A stretch of 25,113 nt of DNA, taken from Candidatus Nomurabacteria bacterium (GTDB lineage Bacteria; Patescibacteriota; Minisyncoccia; Phycocordibacterales; UBA9973). Of this stretch, positions 1 through 8,097 are shown in pieces; the stretch's first letter is position 1, and every line of letters starts with the position of its first letter. The translations under genes were made by a program, and so were the position numbers. The notes below the pieces were generated by a model. The model ran no database searches. It saw nothing but the letters and a program-made list of their open reading frames with translations, and was not told where the DNA came from. The stretch covers positions 1 through 25,113 of the forward strand of contig SIBT01000006.1 of the NCBI GenBank assembly GCA_009695015.1, written 5' to 3'.

Positions 1-783
1 ATCAGCTCCTCCCCTATCTATCGTGTGATAGCTTCTAACCATGCCGAATTCAACTATGGAAAGTTTGGTACGCGAAGCGCCAAAATCCATCAACAGCACC
101 GGAGAAAGTTCGTGCTCAAAATTCGCCCTAATCGAAGAAAATATTTCAATCTCAAAAAAAGATGCTGAAAGAGAAGACTCTGAAACAATAGAACGATATT
201 TAGAAATTGCATCATTTTGTATCGCGACGACAAGCACATTTGTCTTATCTACTGCACCCCCATCTTCTTTCTTTTTTATATCAGGAGAAATGTCAGAATG
301 ACGCAATGGATCATTCATCTCTTCAAAGGAAAGTTCTTTTTTGGGTAATATGAAATAATTGAGAGAGACTTCTGTAATCGGTACTGGAATATATTTGCGA
401 GCTTCTGTGGGGATTATTTGAGCCAATTCACTTTCTTTAATAGAAGCTGGCAATTCAACGACAAAAATCAAACTTGATTGTACAGGAAGAGAAAAAACTC
501 CCGAAGTAGAAATTATTCCAGACTGTTTTAAAACTTCTTTTAGAGCCTCCGAGACTTTTGGAACCGAGAGATTAGTGACACGTCCAACATCAAGATTGTC
601 ATAAGGACCAAGAGCTATCGATCCATAAGTCTCAAGTATCGTCTTGCCTCCTTTTCTTTTAATTTCAATCACCTTGATCGAGGAAGAACCAATATCAATC
701 CCAATGGCGCTGTCGCCAGCTCCACTTCCCAACTTACTTAAATTTGAAAGAAATTTTTTTAGTGAATTTAACGGATTTTCCAT
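1..783 (-). CDS. pilM: Type IV pilus assembly ATPase PilM (partial, 3' end beyond window)
   Basis: Reading from an ATG at 783 gives 261 codons that stay open to the left edge, so the C-terminus is missing. The protein has an actin/FtsA-like fold signature: GIDIGSSSIKVIEI near residues 28-41 is the first phosphate loop, and DFGASRTKLSIVE near the end of the visible part is the second. PilM is a cytoplasmic actin-like protein that binds nucleotide and the N-terminal tail of PilN, and helps assemble the inner-membrane platform of type IV pili. The family identity rests on these motifs and the overall pattern. The start is supported by a -10-like TATAAT just upstream and by the divergent comF starting only 23 bp away. 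A FtsA-like protein is the alternative, less likely because of the N-terminal layout. Confidence 0.85.
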   Translation of the reverse strand, partial: MENPLNSLKKFLSNLSKLGSGAGDSAIGIDIGSSSIKVIEIKRKGGKTILETYGSIALGPYDNLDVGRVTNLSVPKVSEALKEVLKQSGIISTSGVFSLPVQSSLIFVVELPASIKESELAQIIPTEARKYIPVPITEVSLNYFILPKKELSFEEMNDPLRHSDISPDIKKKEDGGAVDKTNVLVVAIQNDAISKYRSIVSESSLSASFFEIEIFSSIRANFEHELSPVLLMDFGASRTKLSIVEFGMVRSYHTIDRGGAD

Positions 784-786
784 TTG

Positions 787-795
787 TGTTAATAT
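787..795 (+). promoter_or_regulatory. Probable extended -10 box of comF
   Basis: TGT-TAATAT reads as an extended -10 on the plus strand, 11 nt before the comF ATG at 807, predicting a leader of about 5 nt. It overlaps the pilM -10 on the other strand, so the two promoters probably compete. Confidence 0.4.
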
Positions 796-799
796 TATA
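794..799 (-). promoter_or_regulatory. Probable -10 box of pilM
   Basis: On the minus strand the sequence reads TATAAT, ending 10 nt before the pilM ATG, which predicts a leader of only about 4 nt. No convincing -35 is seen. It lies inside the 23-bp spacer shared with comF. Confidence 0.5.
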
Positions 800-806
800 T
801 CATACT

Positions 807-1490
807 ATGCCATTTTTAAACACTCTATTGAGTATAATTTTCCCTGTAAATTGCATCTCATGCGGGGTGTCGGGCTCGGATTTATGTATAATGTGCTTAT
901 CAAATGCTCCTCTCGCAGAACGTGAAAGCGCAAAATGGATTTTCCCTTTATATGACTATCGTCATCCACCTATTAAAAAAGCGTTGTGGCTCTTCAAGTA
1001 TAAAGGCAAGAAAAGACTGGCCAGTATTTTAGCAGAAATAATGTATGATAAAATTTTAGAAGAATTATCTGATTTGTCTGTAATGGAAAACTTTCAAAAA
1101 GTTATTTTAATCCCCATTCCCCTTTCACAAAAAAGATACAAAGAGCGCGGATATAATCAAGCAGAATTAATTTGTCGTGAATTAATAAAAATAGACCATC
1201 TACGCCATGGCGAAGATGGTAGATTAACCTTCAGTTTAGAAAAAAATATTTTAATAAAACCAAAAGAGACAGAACATCAAGCGCAAATAGAAAACCGCGC
1301 AGAACGTCTGAAAAACATTGTCGGCTCTTTTGCGATAAAAAAAGAAAAAGAAAATATAAATTCAATAAAAGGTAGAAATATAATTCTGATAGATGACATC
1401 ACCACCACCGGCGCGACACTCAATGAAGCAAAAAAGACACTAAAAAAAGCAGGAGCAAGAAAAGTGATAGCCTTCACCGTGGCGCATTAG
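807..1490 (+). CDS. comF: ComF family phosphoribosyltransferase-like protein
   Basis: This is a 227-residue protein. It has an N-terminal zinc ribbon (C16-x2-C19 and C27-x2-C30) and a C-terminal type I phosphoribosyltransferase domain with the PRPP-binding loop LIDDITTTGAT near residues 194-204. ComF proteins are needed for natural transformation in several bacteria and act in the cytoplasm, probably with the DNA-import and recombination machinery; their enzymatic substrate is not settled. The ATG at 807 is preferred over an in-frame ATG at 744, because the upstream 21 residues do not resemble the family, the zinc ribbon then sits at the usual distance from the start, and the longer form would overlap pilM. 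Divergence from pilM links it to pilus-dependent DNA uptake. Confidence 0.88.
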   Translation: MPFLNTLLSIIFPVNCISCGVSGSDLCIMCLSNAPLAERESAKWIFPLYDYRHPPIKKALWLFKYKGKKRLASILAEIMYDKILEELSDLSVMENFQKVILIPIPLSQKRYKERGYNQAELICRELIKIDHLRHGEDGRLTFSLEKNILIKPKETEHQAQIENRAERLKNIVGSFAIKKEKENINSIKGRNIILIDDITTTGATLNEAKKTLKKAGARKVIAFTVAH

Positions 1491-1501
1491 AAATTGATTT
1501 T

Positions 1502-1510
1502 TGCTATAAT
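1502..1510 (+). promoter_or_regulatory. Extended -10 promoter for the DedA-led operon
   Basis: A perfect extended -10 (TGC-TATAAT) lies just after the comF stop. The predicted start near 1517 leaves a leader of about 94 nt before the DedA ATG. The leader contains a three-codon ORF (ATG ATG CAG TAA at 1524-1535), which may be chance. Confidence 0.6.
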
Positions 1511-1610
1511 AACAATACGAAAATGATGCAGTAAACTCTGTTATAGAATTCAAATTTAATAGGTGAAAATAAAAATTAGAAATAATTTTAGATAAACAAA
1601 AAACAATATA

Positions 1611-2171
1611 ATGATTGAACTTCTGTTAACATATAAATATTTCATCATGATACTGCTTGCCATCGTCGAGGGGCCGATCATCTCTGTCATATGTGGATTT
1701 TTTACGACGCTTGGAATTTTTAATATTTTTTTAGTTTTTGTAGTGATGGTTCTGGGCGACATTATCGGAGACGCAATATTTTATTTTATTGGCTACTCCG
1801 GCGAAAGATTTCTGCCTTATTTTAAAATCACTGATGAAAAATTAGAAAAAGCAAAAAACTATTATAAAAATAATTACAAAAAAGCGATCATTGTGTCGAA
1901 GCTCGTGTATAGCATCGGCTCCTTAGGACTCGTCGGAGCTGGCGCGTCTCGTGTCTCCTACTTAAAATATTTCAAAATTTGCGCAATTTTTTCTCTCATT
2001 CAATCTACCATTATGCTCACGATTGGTATATTCTTTGGAGGAGCCTATGTGGTTATTGGAAAATATCTAAATTATTATGCAGCTCTCGTAAGTGTGATAA
2101 CATCTGTTACTGTAATCATTATATTTATTCAGAGTTATAAAAATAAAATAAGTAAAAAAATAAATTTATAA
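1611..2171 (+). CDS. DedA family (VTT domain) membrane protein
   Basis: This is a 186-residue polytopic inner-membrane protein. The DedA/SNARE-associated (VTT) pattern is visible: an N-terminal hydrophobic segment followed by VEGPIISVICGFF (residues 19-31), then GDIIGDAIFYFIGYSGERFLP, and later the GxxGLVGAGASRVSYLKYF stretch, the counterpart of the family's conserved G-x3-R region. DedA proteins support lipid homeostasis, and some act as undecaprenyl-phosphate or phospholipid transporters; the substrate here cannot be read from sequence. It leads a four-gene operon with a glycosyltransferase, a hydrolase and a PAP2_C enzyme, consistent with envelope-lipid work. Its stop overlaps the next start (TAATG). 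The C-terminus is lysine-rich and cytoplasmic. Confidence 0.8.
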   Translation: MIELLLTYKYFIMILLAIVEGPIISVICGFFTTLGIFNIFLVFVVMVLGDIIGDAIFYFIGYSGERFLPYFKITDEKLEKAKNYYKNNYKKAIIVSKLVYSIGSLGLVGAGASRVSYLKYFKICAIFSLIQSTIMLTIGIFFGGAYVVIGKYLNYYAALVSVITSVTVIIIFIQSYKNKISKKINL

Positions 2172-3361
2172 TGCAAACATCAACACAGAAACTAAATATT
2201 GCCATGATCTGTGATCCAATTGGAAGTAATAAATCTGGCGTAGTCGTCTCAACTTTGCGATTTTCAAAATTACTAAAAGAGCGCGGACATCACGTGATCT
2301 TTATCGGCGCCAAGTCAGCCGAGCATAAAAACCACAGTCATCATGAGAACATAAAAGCCTATCGCTATCGCAGTCTTCCAGTTCCAAAATCCGGCGGATG
2401 GAATCTAGCTTTTCCAACTGTTAAAGAATTAAAGAAAGTTTTTCAAGAAGAAAAAATAAATGTGGTTCACATAATTTTGCCAATGTCTGGTACTATTGTC
2501 GCGATCAAAGCCGCTAAACAATTAAATATAAAAATAGTGGCACATTCTCATTCTCAACCAGAAAATTTATTCATGGATATGCCCAAAATGATTCAACCCA
2601 TTCTTAATAATTTATGGAATAAATATCTGACTTGGGTTTACGGAAAATCAGAAGTATTAATCTATCCCTCAGAAATGGCGCGCAATTTGCTTCAAAAATT
2701 AAACGAAAAAAATCACCCGTCAGTCGTGATAAGTAATGGAATAAATTTAAAAGAATTCCAACCTTTATCAATGGAGGTGATTGGAGATTTTTATAAGCGA
2801 TTTGACATACCGACAGATAAAGTAAAATTATTATCTGTGGGAAGACTATTTCCAGAAAAATCAATTGATACATTAATCAATGCAATACCGCACATTATAA
2901 AAAAACATCCAAATACACACGTGATGATAGCTGGCAGTGGACATTTAAGACCAAAACTGGAAAAATTAGCCGACAAGCTCCAAATTAGCAAACATGTCAC
3001 TTTTCTAGGATTGGTCAGTGAAGAAGATAAAATATTGGCTTACAACGCGAGTGATATTTTCGTTTTGCCGTCCTTGGCTGAACTCGAAGGTATGGTCGTT
3101 TTGGAAGCAATGGCTTGTGGTAAACCTATCATTATTTCTGATGCAGAGATGAGCGCGTCGCGATATTTTGTGGATGGTAATGGATTCTTGTTTAAAACAC
3201 GGGACCACCAAGACCTCGCGCATCAAGTACTCAAACTAATTACAGACGTTGATCTGCGTAAAAAGATGGGTGAAGTTAGTTTGCAAAAAAGTAAAAATTA
3301 TAATATACATCGTAGTGTTGATCTATTAGAAGAAGTTTATTATCAAGCCTTAGAAAAATAA
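2171..3361 (+). CDS. GT4 family glycosyltransferase
   Basis: This is a 396-residue GT-B retaining glycosyltransferase. The N-terminal acceptor domain begins IAMICDPIGSNKSGVVVSTL with a glycine-containing loop. The C-terminal nucleotide-sugar domain shows LLSVGRLFPEKSIDTLI (R225 and K230, phosphate contacts), VMIAGSGHLRPKLE, and the EX7E signature from E304 to E312 in LAELEGMVVLEAMACGKPI. No transmembrane segment is visible, so it is probably a peripheral enzyme at the inner membrane. It resembles lipid-directed GT4 enzymes (PimB and monoglucosyl-diacylglycerol synthase types), which suits its place between DedA and lipid-handling genes; a glycolipid product is inference. It is translationally coupled to the DedA gene by a one-base overlap. 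Confidence 0.85.
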   Translation: MQTSTQKLNIAMICDPIGSNKSGVVVSTLRFSKLLKERGHHVIFIGAKSAEHKNHSHHENIKAYRYRSLPVPKSGGWNLAFPTVKELKKVFQEEKINVVHIILPMSGTIVAIKAAKQLNIKIVAHSHSQPENLFMDMPKMIQPILNNLWNKYLTWVYGKSEVLIYPSEMARNLLQKLNEKNHPSVVISNGINLKEFQPLSMEVIGDFYKRFDIPTDKVKLLSVGRLFPEKSIDTLINAIPHIIKKHPNTHVMIAGSGHLRPKLEKLADKLQISKHVTFLGLVSEEDKILAYNASDIFVLPSLAELEGMVVLEAMACGKPIIISDAEMSASRYFVDGNGFLFKTRDHQDLAHQVLKLITDVDLRKKMGEVSLQKSKNYNIHRSVDLLEEVYYQALEK

Positions 3362-3373
3362 CAAAATAAAAAA

Positions 3374-4192
3374 GTGCAAGAATGTCTTTTTAAAGACGAA
3401 ATATACTATCGAACGAACGAATTTAGACCAGATAGAACGACTTTAGTATTTGTGCATGGGCTAGTGGGCTCATCTTCCGCATGGATTCCTTATGAGAAAA
3501 TATTTGAAAAAAAATATAATATTTTGACTTACGATATTCGCGGACATGGTAAATCAAGAAAATTTAGAAATTACTCAGATTATGAAATAAAATATTTTGC
3601 CGATGATTTACGAGATCTGATCTCATACCTCAAAATAGAGAAATTTATCCTTATCAGTCATTCCTTTGCGACACTGATTGCAGGCGAATATATAAAGCTT
3701 TATCCAGAGCATGTGGCTGGAATAGTTTTTCTCTCTCCGATGTTTGATTTAGAAAAAGGGTTCGTTGGAAAAATTCTGCGACCTATTTTAAAACTAACTA
3801 AAATTTTTAATTCATTTCCATTTAATGCAAAACCTCGTGGCCATGTGGATTATGGCAAACATCCGAATTCGACTGATTGGGACATAAAGCGAACCATCGC
3901 CGACGTGAAAAATACGACCCTTCGTGTCCATATGTATATCCTACGACAATCCTTGATCTTAGAGCAGGAATATTTTTTAGAAAAAATAAAAGTTCCGACT
4001 CTGATTATGCACGGCCTCAGAGACACCATGGTGCCAGTGAAAAAAGCAATTTCTCTGTCTCAAAAAATACAAAATGCAGAAATCACAATCATTCCCGACA
4101 CTGATCACATTCTGGTGCTAAATAATGTAAAAGAAATAGCAAACACATTGGAATCTTTTATAGAGAAAAATAAAAAAAACTGGTATACTTAA
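3374..4192 (+). CDS. Alpha/beta hydrolase
   Basis: This is a 272-residue alpha/beta hydrolase starting at GTG, since no in-frame ATG exists before the conserved domain. The oxyanion loop is VFVHGLVGSSSAW (residues 26-37), and YDIRGHGKS precedes the nucleophile elbow. The elbow is ISHSFAT with Ser97 in an S-H-S-F-A context; the usual first Gly of GxSxG is Ser and the last is Ala. The acid is Asp217 in HGLRDTMVP and the base His245 in PDTDHILVL, so the triad is complete. Substrate is unknown; the operon partners suggest a lipid or acylglycerol. The gap to the glycosyltransferase is 12 bp and to the PAP2_C gene 6 bp. Confidence 0.85.
   Translation: MQECLFKDEIYYRTNEFRPDRTTLVFVHGLVGSSSAWIPYEKIFEKKYNILTYDIRGHGKSRKFRNYSDYEIKYFADDLRDLISYLKIEKFILISHSFATLIAGEYIKLYPEHVAGIVFLSPMFDLEKGFVGKILRPILKLTKIFNSFPFNAKPRGHVDYGKHPNSTDWDIKRTIADVKNTTLRVHMYILRQSLILEQEYFLEKIKVPTLIMHGLRDTMVPVKKAISLSQKIQNAEITIIPDTDHILVLNNVKEIANTLESFIEKNKKNWYT
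4181..4189 (+). promoter_or_regulatory. Possible internal extended -10 box before the PAP2_C gene
   Basis: TGG-TATACT lies in the last codons of the hydrolase gene, 9 nt before the PAP2_C ATG. It predicts a very short leader and independent expression of the last operon gene. Confidence 0.35.
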
Positions 4193-4198
4193 ACGATT

Positions 4199-4837
4199 AT
4201 GCAATCATATAAAATCTACTTTTCGGATAAAAATTTTCTCATATCTTTTTTTGGTGGCTTAGTTCTGCTTGTCGTAAGTCTTATCATGCAATTTTTCATC
4301 AGTGGTTATGTAAATAGTTTGCCTAGCACACCGGTAGCAGATCTAATACTCTCCAATATCAAAGTCTATAATGTAGATGGAATTTTTGTATATGGATCGA
4401 TACTGCTGCTTTTGATAGGTCTTTTTATAGGATTTAAGCAACCACAAAGTCTACCATTCGCCATGAAAAGTATTGCTCTCTTTACTTTGATAAGATCACT
4501 CTTTGTTATTCTAACCCACATCAGTGCCTTCCCGACTCGGGTAGAAATCAGCTCATCTTTTTTTAATCATCCGGTTTTTACTGGCATTTTTACCGGCAAT
4601 GATCTTTTTTTTTCTGGACACACTGGGCTGCCGTTTCTGCTCGCGTTAATGTTTTGGGGGGATAAAAATCTCAGAGTAATTTTCCTCGGTTTTTCTATCC
4701 TTTTTGCAGTAGTTGTGCTCCTTGGACACATACACTATTCAATAGATGTTCTATCGGCTTATTTTATTACTTATAGCATCTTTCAAATTTGTAAATTTTT
4801 ATTTAAGCAAGAGTGGAAATTGTTTTTGAAAAAATAA
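4199..4837 (+). CDS. PAP2_C (sphingomyelin-synthase-like) membrane phosphatase/transferase
   Basis: This 212-residue protein has about five to six hydrophobic segments. The catalytic motifs are those of the PAP2_C subfamily: GNDLFFSGHTGLP with His141 after Ser139-Gly140, and HIHYSIDVLSAYF with His179 and Asp183. These are the His-His-Asp residues used by lipid phosphatases and sphingomyelin synthases to form a phospho-histidine intermediate. The enzyme probably removes or transfers a phospho-headgroup of a membrane lipid at the outer face. It ends the DedA-led operon, and its stop lies 18 bp from the stop of the convergent ATP-grasp gene. Subfamily assignment is from motif shape; the donor and acceptor lipids are unknown. 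Confidence 0.75.
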   Translation: MQSYKIYFSDKNFLISFFGGLVLLVVSLIMQFFISGYVNSLPSTPVADLILSNIKVYNVDGIFVYGSILLLLIGLFIGFKQPQSLPFAMKSIALFTLIRSLFVILTHISAFPTRVEISSSFFNHPVFTGIFTGNDLFFSGHTGLPFLLALMFWGDKNLRVIFLGFSILFAVVVLLGHIHYSIDVLSAYFITYSIFQICKFLFKQEWKLFLKK

Positions 4838-4855
4838 TATTGTTTTTACTTAATC

Positions 4856-6070
4856 TTAATTCCACAAGTCCCAAATCATGCCAGCAATATTTTTGGGCTT
4901 ACCCTCTAGAGCATAATAATGCAAATCTATAAACGGCAATGAATTACATTCGATAATCCCCCACTTCTGAGAAGCTTCGTCGATCGAAGGATCGGGTATG
5001 ATGCAATCAAAACCCACCACCGATAAATTAACTATTTTCGCAGCTTTTTTTAAAATAGGAATGAAACTTGGATGCAGATCTTCAATCATTTCTTTAGTTC
5101 TTCCGCCAAACAATCTGCCGATGCGATGTGAAAGTGAAAGAGGTATATCTATGGGCAAAATATCGTCAACCTTAAATCCTGATCGAGAAATATGATCGTG
5201 TAATTCTTTGGAAATGCGAATCGAAAGAACTCGAGTTTGACGTTTACTATCTGCCTCTATAATAAGCTCTCTGATTGTTTTTTTACCATCACCTACTAAG
5301 GTCGGAGCAGTTCCTTTATAAAATCCTGCCAAAACTCCATCCACCAAAGTTGCCCTGCAAACACTGCCTTGTAAATGTTCTTCGGCAATAAAATAAGAAC
5401 ATATTTGGCGGACGACCTTGATACCCTCCGTAAATTGTGAGAGGGTGTGAATATTGGTAATAGTATGCCGGCCACGGGATCCCACTCGTGGTTTGACAAT
5501 TATGGGCTTCTTGAATTTAGAAAATATATCTTCAATATTTTGAAAGTGTACAAATGAAAAAATAGAGAATTCACAATATGTTGGAATCGGAATATTGTAC
5601 TTTCTAAATTCTCGCTTCATTACAACCTTATCATCCCAGTTTTTATTTATATCCAAAAATTCTGGTCGCAAAGGAATGCTTTCGAAATAAAAAAATTTTC
5701 TCTTATTTTTAATCTGGAGGACTGCCCGATAATGATCTAAAGGTTTTCCGAGGAATATCACCTGTTCCATTATTATCCCCCTCTTTTTCGCTTCTTCCCA
5801 GATAATTCTAGAGCGAAAACTGTTAGCCTTATTAATATCTCCTGAGAATTCTGCAAGTTTTAAAAAAGCCAGTGTTCTAAATAAAAATGCAGGCACTAAG
5901 TCAGCAAAACTTTTTACGCCACGAGGAACATATTTTATAAATTTTTTGGCATAGTTATCCAGAGTAATTGATACCACACTTTCTAAAAAAGAAAGATGGT
6001 GATTTATGGGAGCATCCCCACAATAAGAACAGGAACTTATTTTCGCATATGGTTCATTGACTTGCAACAT
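4856..6070 (-). CDS. ATP-grasp ligase, cyanophycin-synthetase-like
   Basis: This is a protein of about 404 residues. The N-terminal 150 residues include CSYC (C14-x2-C17) and no recognised domain. The ATP-grasp core begins with KPIIVKPRVGSRGRHTI (about residues 188-204, nucleotide-binding loop). It continues with the hinge-like AEEH, then AGFYKGTAPTLVGDGKKTIRELI, a stretch typical of the CphA ATP-grasp domain, and ends with VGFDCIIPDP and IIECNSLPFIDLHYY, the Mg-binding Asp/Glu/Asn region. ATP-grasp enzymes join a carboxylate to an amine through an acyl-phosphate. The Mur-ligase half of true cyanophycin synthetase is absent, so making cyanophycin alone is unlikely; a peptide or amino-acid ligation is inferred. 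It stands alone, and no convincing promoter was found. Confidence 0.75.
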   Translation of the reverse strand: MLQVNEPYAKISSCSYCGDAPINHHLSFLESVVSITLDNYAKKFIKYVPRGVKSFADLVPAFLFRTLAFLKLAEFSGDINKANSFRSRIIWEEAKKRGIIMEQVIFLGKPLDHYRAVLQIKNKRKFFYFESIPLRPEFLDINKNWDDKVVMKREFRKYNIPIPTYCEFSIFSFVHFQNIEDIFSKFKKPIIVKPRVGSRGRHTITNIHTLSQFTEGIKVVRQICSYFIAEEHLQGSVCRATLVDGVLAGFYKGTAPTLVGDGKKTIRELIIEADSKRQTRVLSIRISKELHDHISRSGFKVDDILPIDIPLSLSHRIGRLFGGRTKEMIEDLHPSFIPILKKAAKIVNLSVVGFDCIIPDPSIDEASQKWGIIECNSLPFIDLHYYALEGKPKNIAGMIWDLWN

Positions 6071-6186
6071 AAAATAAATTGATAACCCTAAAAAGACAGC
6101 TATACTTACTGCCCTTTGTTATATATCTTTGAGTAAACTATTGTTTAACTGTTTTTAATGATCTCCTTTAATCATAAATAAATTTG

Positions 6187-6215
6187 GTTAAAAAACTTTT
6201 AACAGACGACCGTCT
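6187..6215 (-). terminator. Weak tandem hairpins downstream of the response regulator
   Basis: Two short inverted repeats follow the response-regulator stop on the minus strand: AGACG/CGTCT at 6204-6215, and GTTAAAA/TTTTAAC at 6187-6203, which includes a run of six T. Together they could end transcription of the signalling operon, but the stems are short. Confidence 0.3.
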
Positions 6216-6223
6216 TAATTTTA

Positions 6224-7042
6224 TCATATTTTATCCTGAGCCAGCACTTCTTTTATTTGATCTATAATTTCAGCAGGAGTAAGTGTAGCTTTGACAAGAA
6301 AACGAACTGCGCCGAGATTTTTACCTCTCTCAATATCGCTCGCTTGTCCTAGATTGGAAAGAATAATGACTGGTATATGCGCAGTTTTTGAATCATCTTT
6401 AATTCTACGTAAAATTTCAAAACCATCCATACCAGAAAGAATAATGTCCAGCATTATAATATCTGGCATTTCTTTATTGATAATTTTTAAAGCTTCCTCG
6501 CCTTCACTTGCATGAAAAAAAATACATTTTGTTGTAGAGAGTTTGCGTCCGATTATATCATTGAGGAATTGGTCGTCTTCAACCCAGACTATTTTTTTAC
6601 CTTCTAAACTTACTATATCTAATTTTTGATTCATAGCACCCTCTAAAGCGTTTACCGAACTAAAAAGTTTTCCATTTTTTTGTAGCTGTTCTCGCACCTT
6701 GAACAAGACTTCTTCTGGATCAAATTGAGCTTTAATAAAATAATCTTTAACTCCTAAGGCTAGCACGCGATTGATTTCAACGGGCTGTCCAGAGTTTGAA
6801 ACAACAATAACAGGAATATCGGCTAAAGACGGATCTTTTTGTTTGGCTTCGAGTATCTCATAGCCGTTCATTTTTGGTAGAATAATGTCTAGCAAAATAA
6901 GATCTGGCTTAAAAGATTTTATTTTTTCAAAACCTTCCAGACCATCTCGAGCAAGTATAGTATCAAAACCTTCATTGGTTAGTTTTTGATTTAAAACATC
7001 TCCTAGAAATAAATCATCTTCAATTATTAAAATCTTTTTCAT
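6224..7042 (-). CDS. Response regulator with two tandem receiver domains
   Basis: This 272-residue protein consists of two CheY-like receiver domains and no output domain. Domain 1 (residues 1-120) has the acidic pocket E8-D9-D10, phospho-acceptor D52 in LILLDIILPKMNG, S82 and K104. Domain 2 (about 149-270) has E155-D156-D157, D199 in IIMLDIILSGMDG, S229 and K251, so both look competent for phosphorylation. It probably receives phosphate from the kinase encoded just upstream. With no DNA-binding or enzymatic domain, it must act by protein contact or as a phosphate sink. A -10 box ends 6 nt before its ATG, so it can be transcribed apart from the kinase. The TGA stop is followed directly by TAA. 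Confidence 0.92.
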   Translation of the reverse strand: MKKILIIEDDLFLGDVLNQKLTNEGFDTILARDGLEGFEKIKSFKPDLILLDIILPKMNGYEILEAKQKDPSLADIPVIVVSNSGQPVEINRVLALGVKDYFIKAQFDPEEVLFKVREQLQKNGKLFSSVNALEGAMNQKLDIVSLEGKKIVWVEDDQFLNDIIGRKLSTTKCIFFHASEGEEALKIINKEMPDIIMLDIILSGMDGFEILRRIKDDSKTAHIPVIILSNLGQASDIERGKNLGAVRFLVKATLTPAEIIDQIKEVLAQDKI

Positions 7043-7048
7043 AGTTCT

Positions 7049-7054
7049 ATTTTA
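7049..7054 (-). promoter_or_regulatory. -10 box predicting a leaderless response-regulator mRNA
   Basis: Minus-strand TAAAAT, preceded by TGGTGA, ends 6 nt before the ATG at 7042. Transcription would begin at or next to the A of the start codon. Confidence 0.5.
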
Positions 7055-7094
7055 TCACCACGACTCTAACTTTAGCAAGCATTGAGAGAACTAC

Positions 7095-8096
7095 TCAAAC
7101 CCTCGAATGGGAGCTTGTGGATTCGACATACTCACCACCCTCTGATTTTGTCGAATTGGTCCAAGAATCATCGTCTTTTAAATGATTTTCTGATAATGGA
7201 ATAGTAAAATAAAAAGTGCTTCCTTTGCCTAGAATACTATCAAACCAAATCGTTCCGCCATTTTTTTCAACGATATTTTTTGCGATGTACAAACCAAGCC
7301 CCGAACCATCAGTTTGTTGTTTGATGGCATTGCTCGCTCGAAAGAACTTTAGAAAAATATCTTTATGTTGGTCTTTTGGTATACCAATGCCGTTATCGGC
7401 AATAGAAATAACTAAATAATTATTTTCTTTCTTTACATCTATTTCAATCACTCCATTGTCTATTATATATTTAATTGCATTTTCCAGCAAATTTTGCAGA
7501 ACTGCGCGTATTGTTACCGGATCGACATATACCTGTGGTAAATTTTCGAATTTGTTTTTGTACCTAATTGAAATATTTCGCTTTAAAGCTTGTGAACTCA
7601 TTTCAAAAAAAACACTATCCATAAGGTCAATTATATTGAGATATGTAGATACATAATGAACTTTCTCAGACTGAATCCCGTCGGCAATTAACATATCATT
7701 CACAAGTGCAATCATCCGAGCATTGCTCTCATAGCTCTTCATTAAGAAAGTTTTTTGAGTATCATTTAAGACTCCCATATCGCCGTTTATAAGCATAGAT
7801 AAAGTCCATTTTATACCAGAGAGAGGTGTCCGGAGCTGATGGGCAACAACTGAAATGAAATTAGATTTTATTTCATCAAACTTTTGAAGTTTTTCGTTAG
7901 CTCTGGAAAGCTCTAGATCTCGCCTAATGAGAAGCTTGGTGCTCACATTGAACTCAAAAGCAATTTGCTCTAATTTAGCAAGTTTTCTTTCCATCTCTTC
8001 TACCTCCGACAAGGAAAGAAATTTAAAGCCAAGTTTCCATAATAAACTCTTCAACAAATCTTTAAAACTTCTCTTTTTTGGTGTGGAATTGGTCAT
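7095..8096 (-). CDS. Soluble sensor histidine kinase
   Basis: This 333-residue kinase starts at the ATG at 8096. An earlier in-frame start at 8132 would overlap the FIST gene and adds no family-like residues. The order is a short N-terminal stretch without a clear transmembrane segment, a probable coiled coil (about residues 30-78), and the HisKA H-box FISVVAHQLRTPLSGIKW with phospho-acceptor H86. The HATPase domain follows with N-box N206 (NLLENAIKY), G1 DNGIGIP (234-240), the F-box FLKFFRA, and G2 GSGLGL (264-269). The last 30 residues form a polar, Ser-rich tail. It lies 1 bp after the FIST gene and upstream of a double-receiver regulator, so FIST probably supplies the sensory input. Confidence 0.92.
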   Translation of the reverse strand: MTNSTPKKRSFKDLLKSLLWKLGFKFLSLSEVEEMERKLAKLEQIAFEFNVSTKLLIRRDLELSRANEKLQKFDEIKSNFISVVAHQLRTPLSGIKWTLSMLINGDMGVLNDTQKTFLMKSYESNARMIALVNDMLIADGIQSEKVHYVSTYLNIIDLMDSVFFEMSSQALKRNISIRYKNKFENLPQVYVDPVTIRAVLQNLLENAIKYIIDNGVIEIDVKKENNYLVISIADNGIGIPKDQHKDIFLKFFRASNAIKQQTDGSGLGLYIAKNIVEKNGGTIWFDSILGKGSTFYFTIPLSENHLKDDDSWTNSTKSEGGEYVESTSSHSRV

Positions 8097-8097
8097 A

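Noticed and set aside
41..301. Plus-strand open frame of 86 codons at the left edge
   Set aside because: It is antisense to pilM, whose motifs are clear on the minus strand.
744..806. Longer comF form from the ATG at 744
   Set aside because: The extra 21 residues do not resemble ComF and would overlap the pilM coding region; the ATG at 807 places the zinc ribbon normally.
7121..7156. Inverted repeat ATTCGACA/TGTCGAAT with a 20-nt loop
   Set aside because: It lies in the coding sequence of the variable C-terminal tail of the histidine kinase, with a long loop and no T-run; probably chance.
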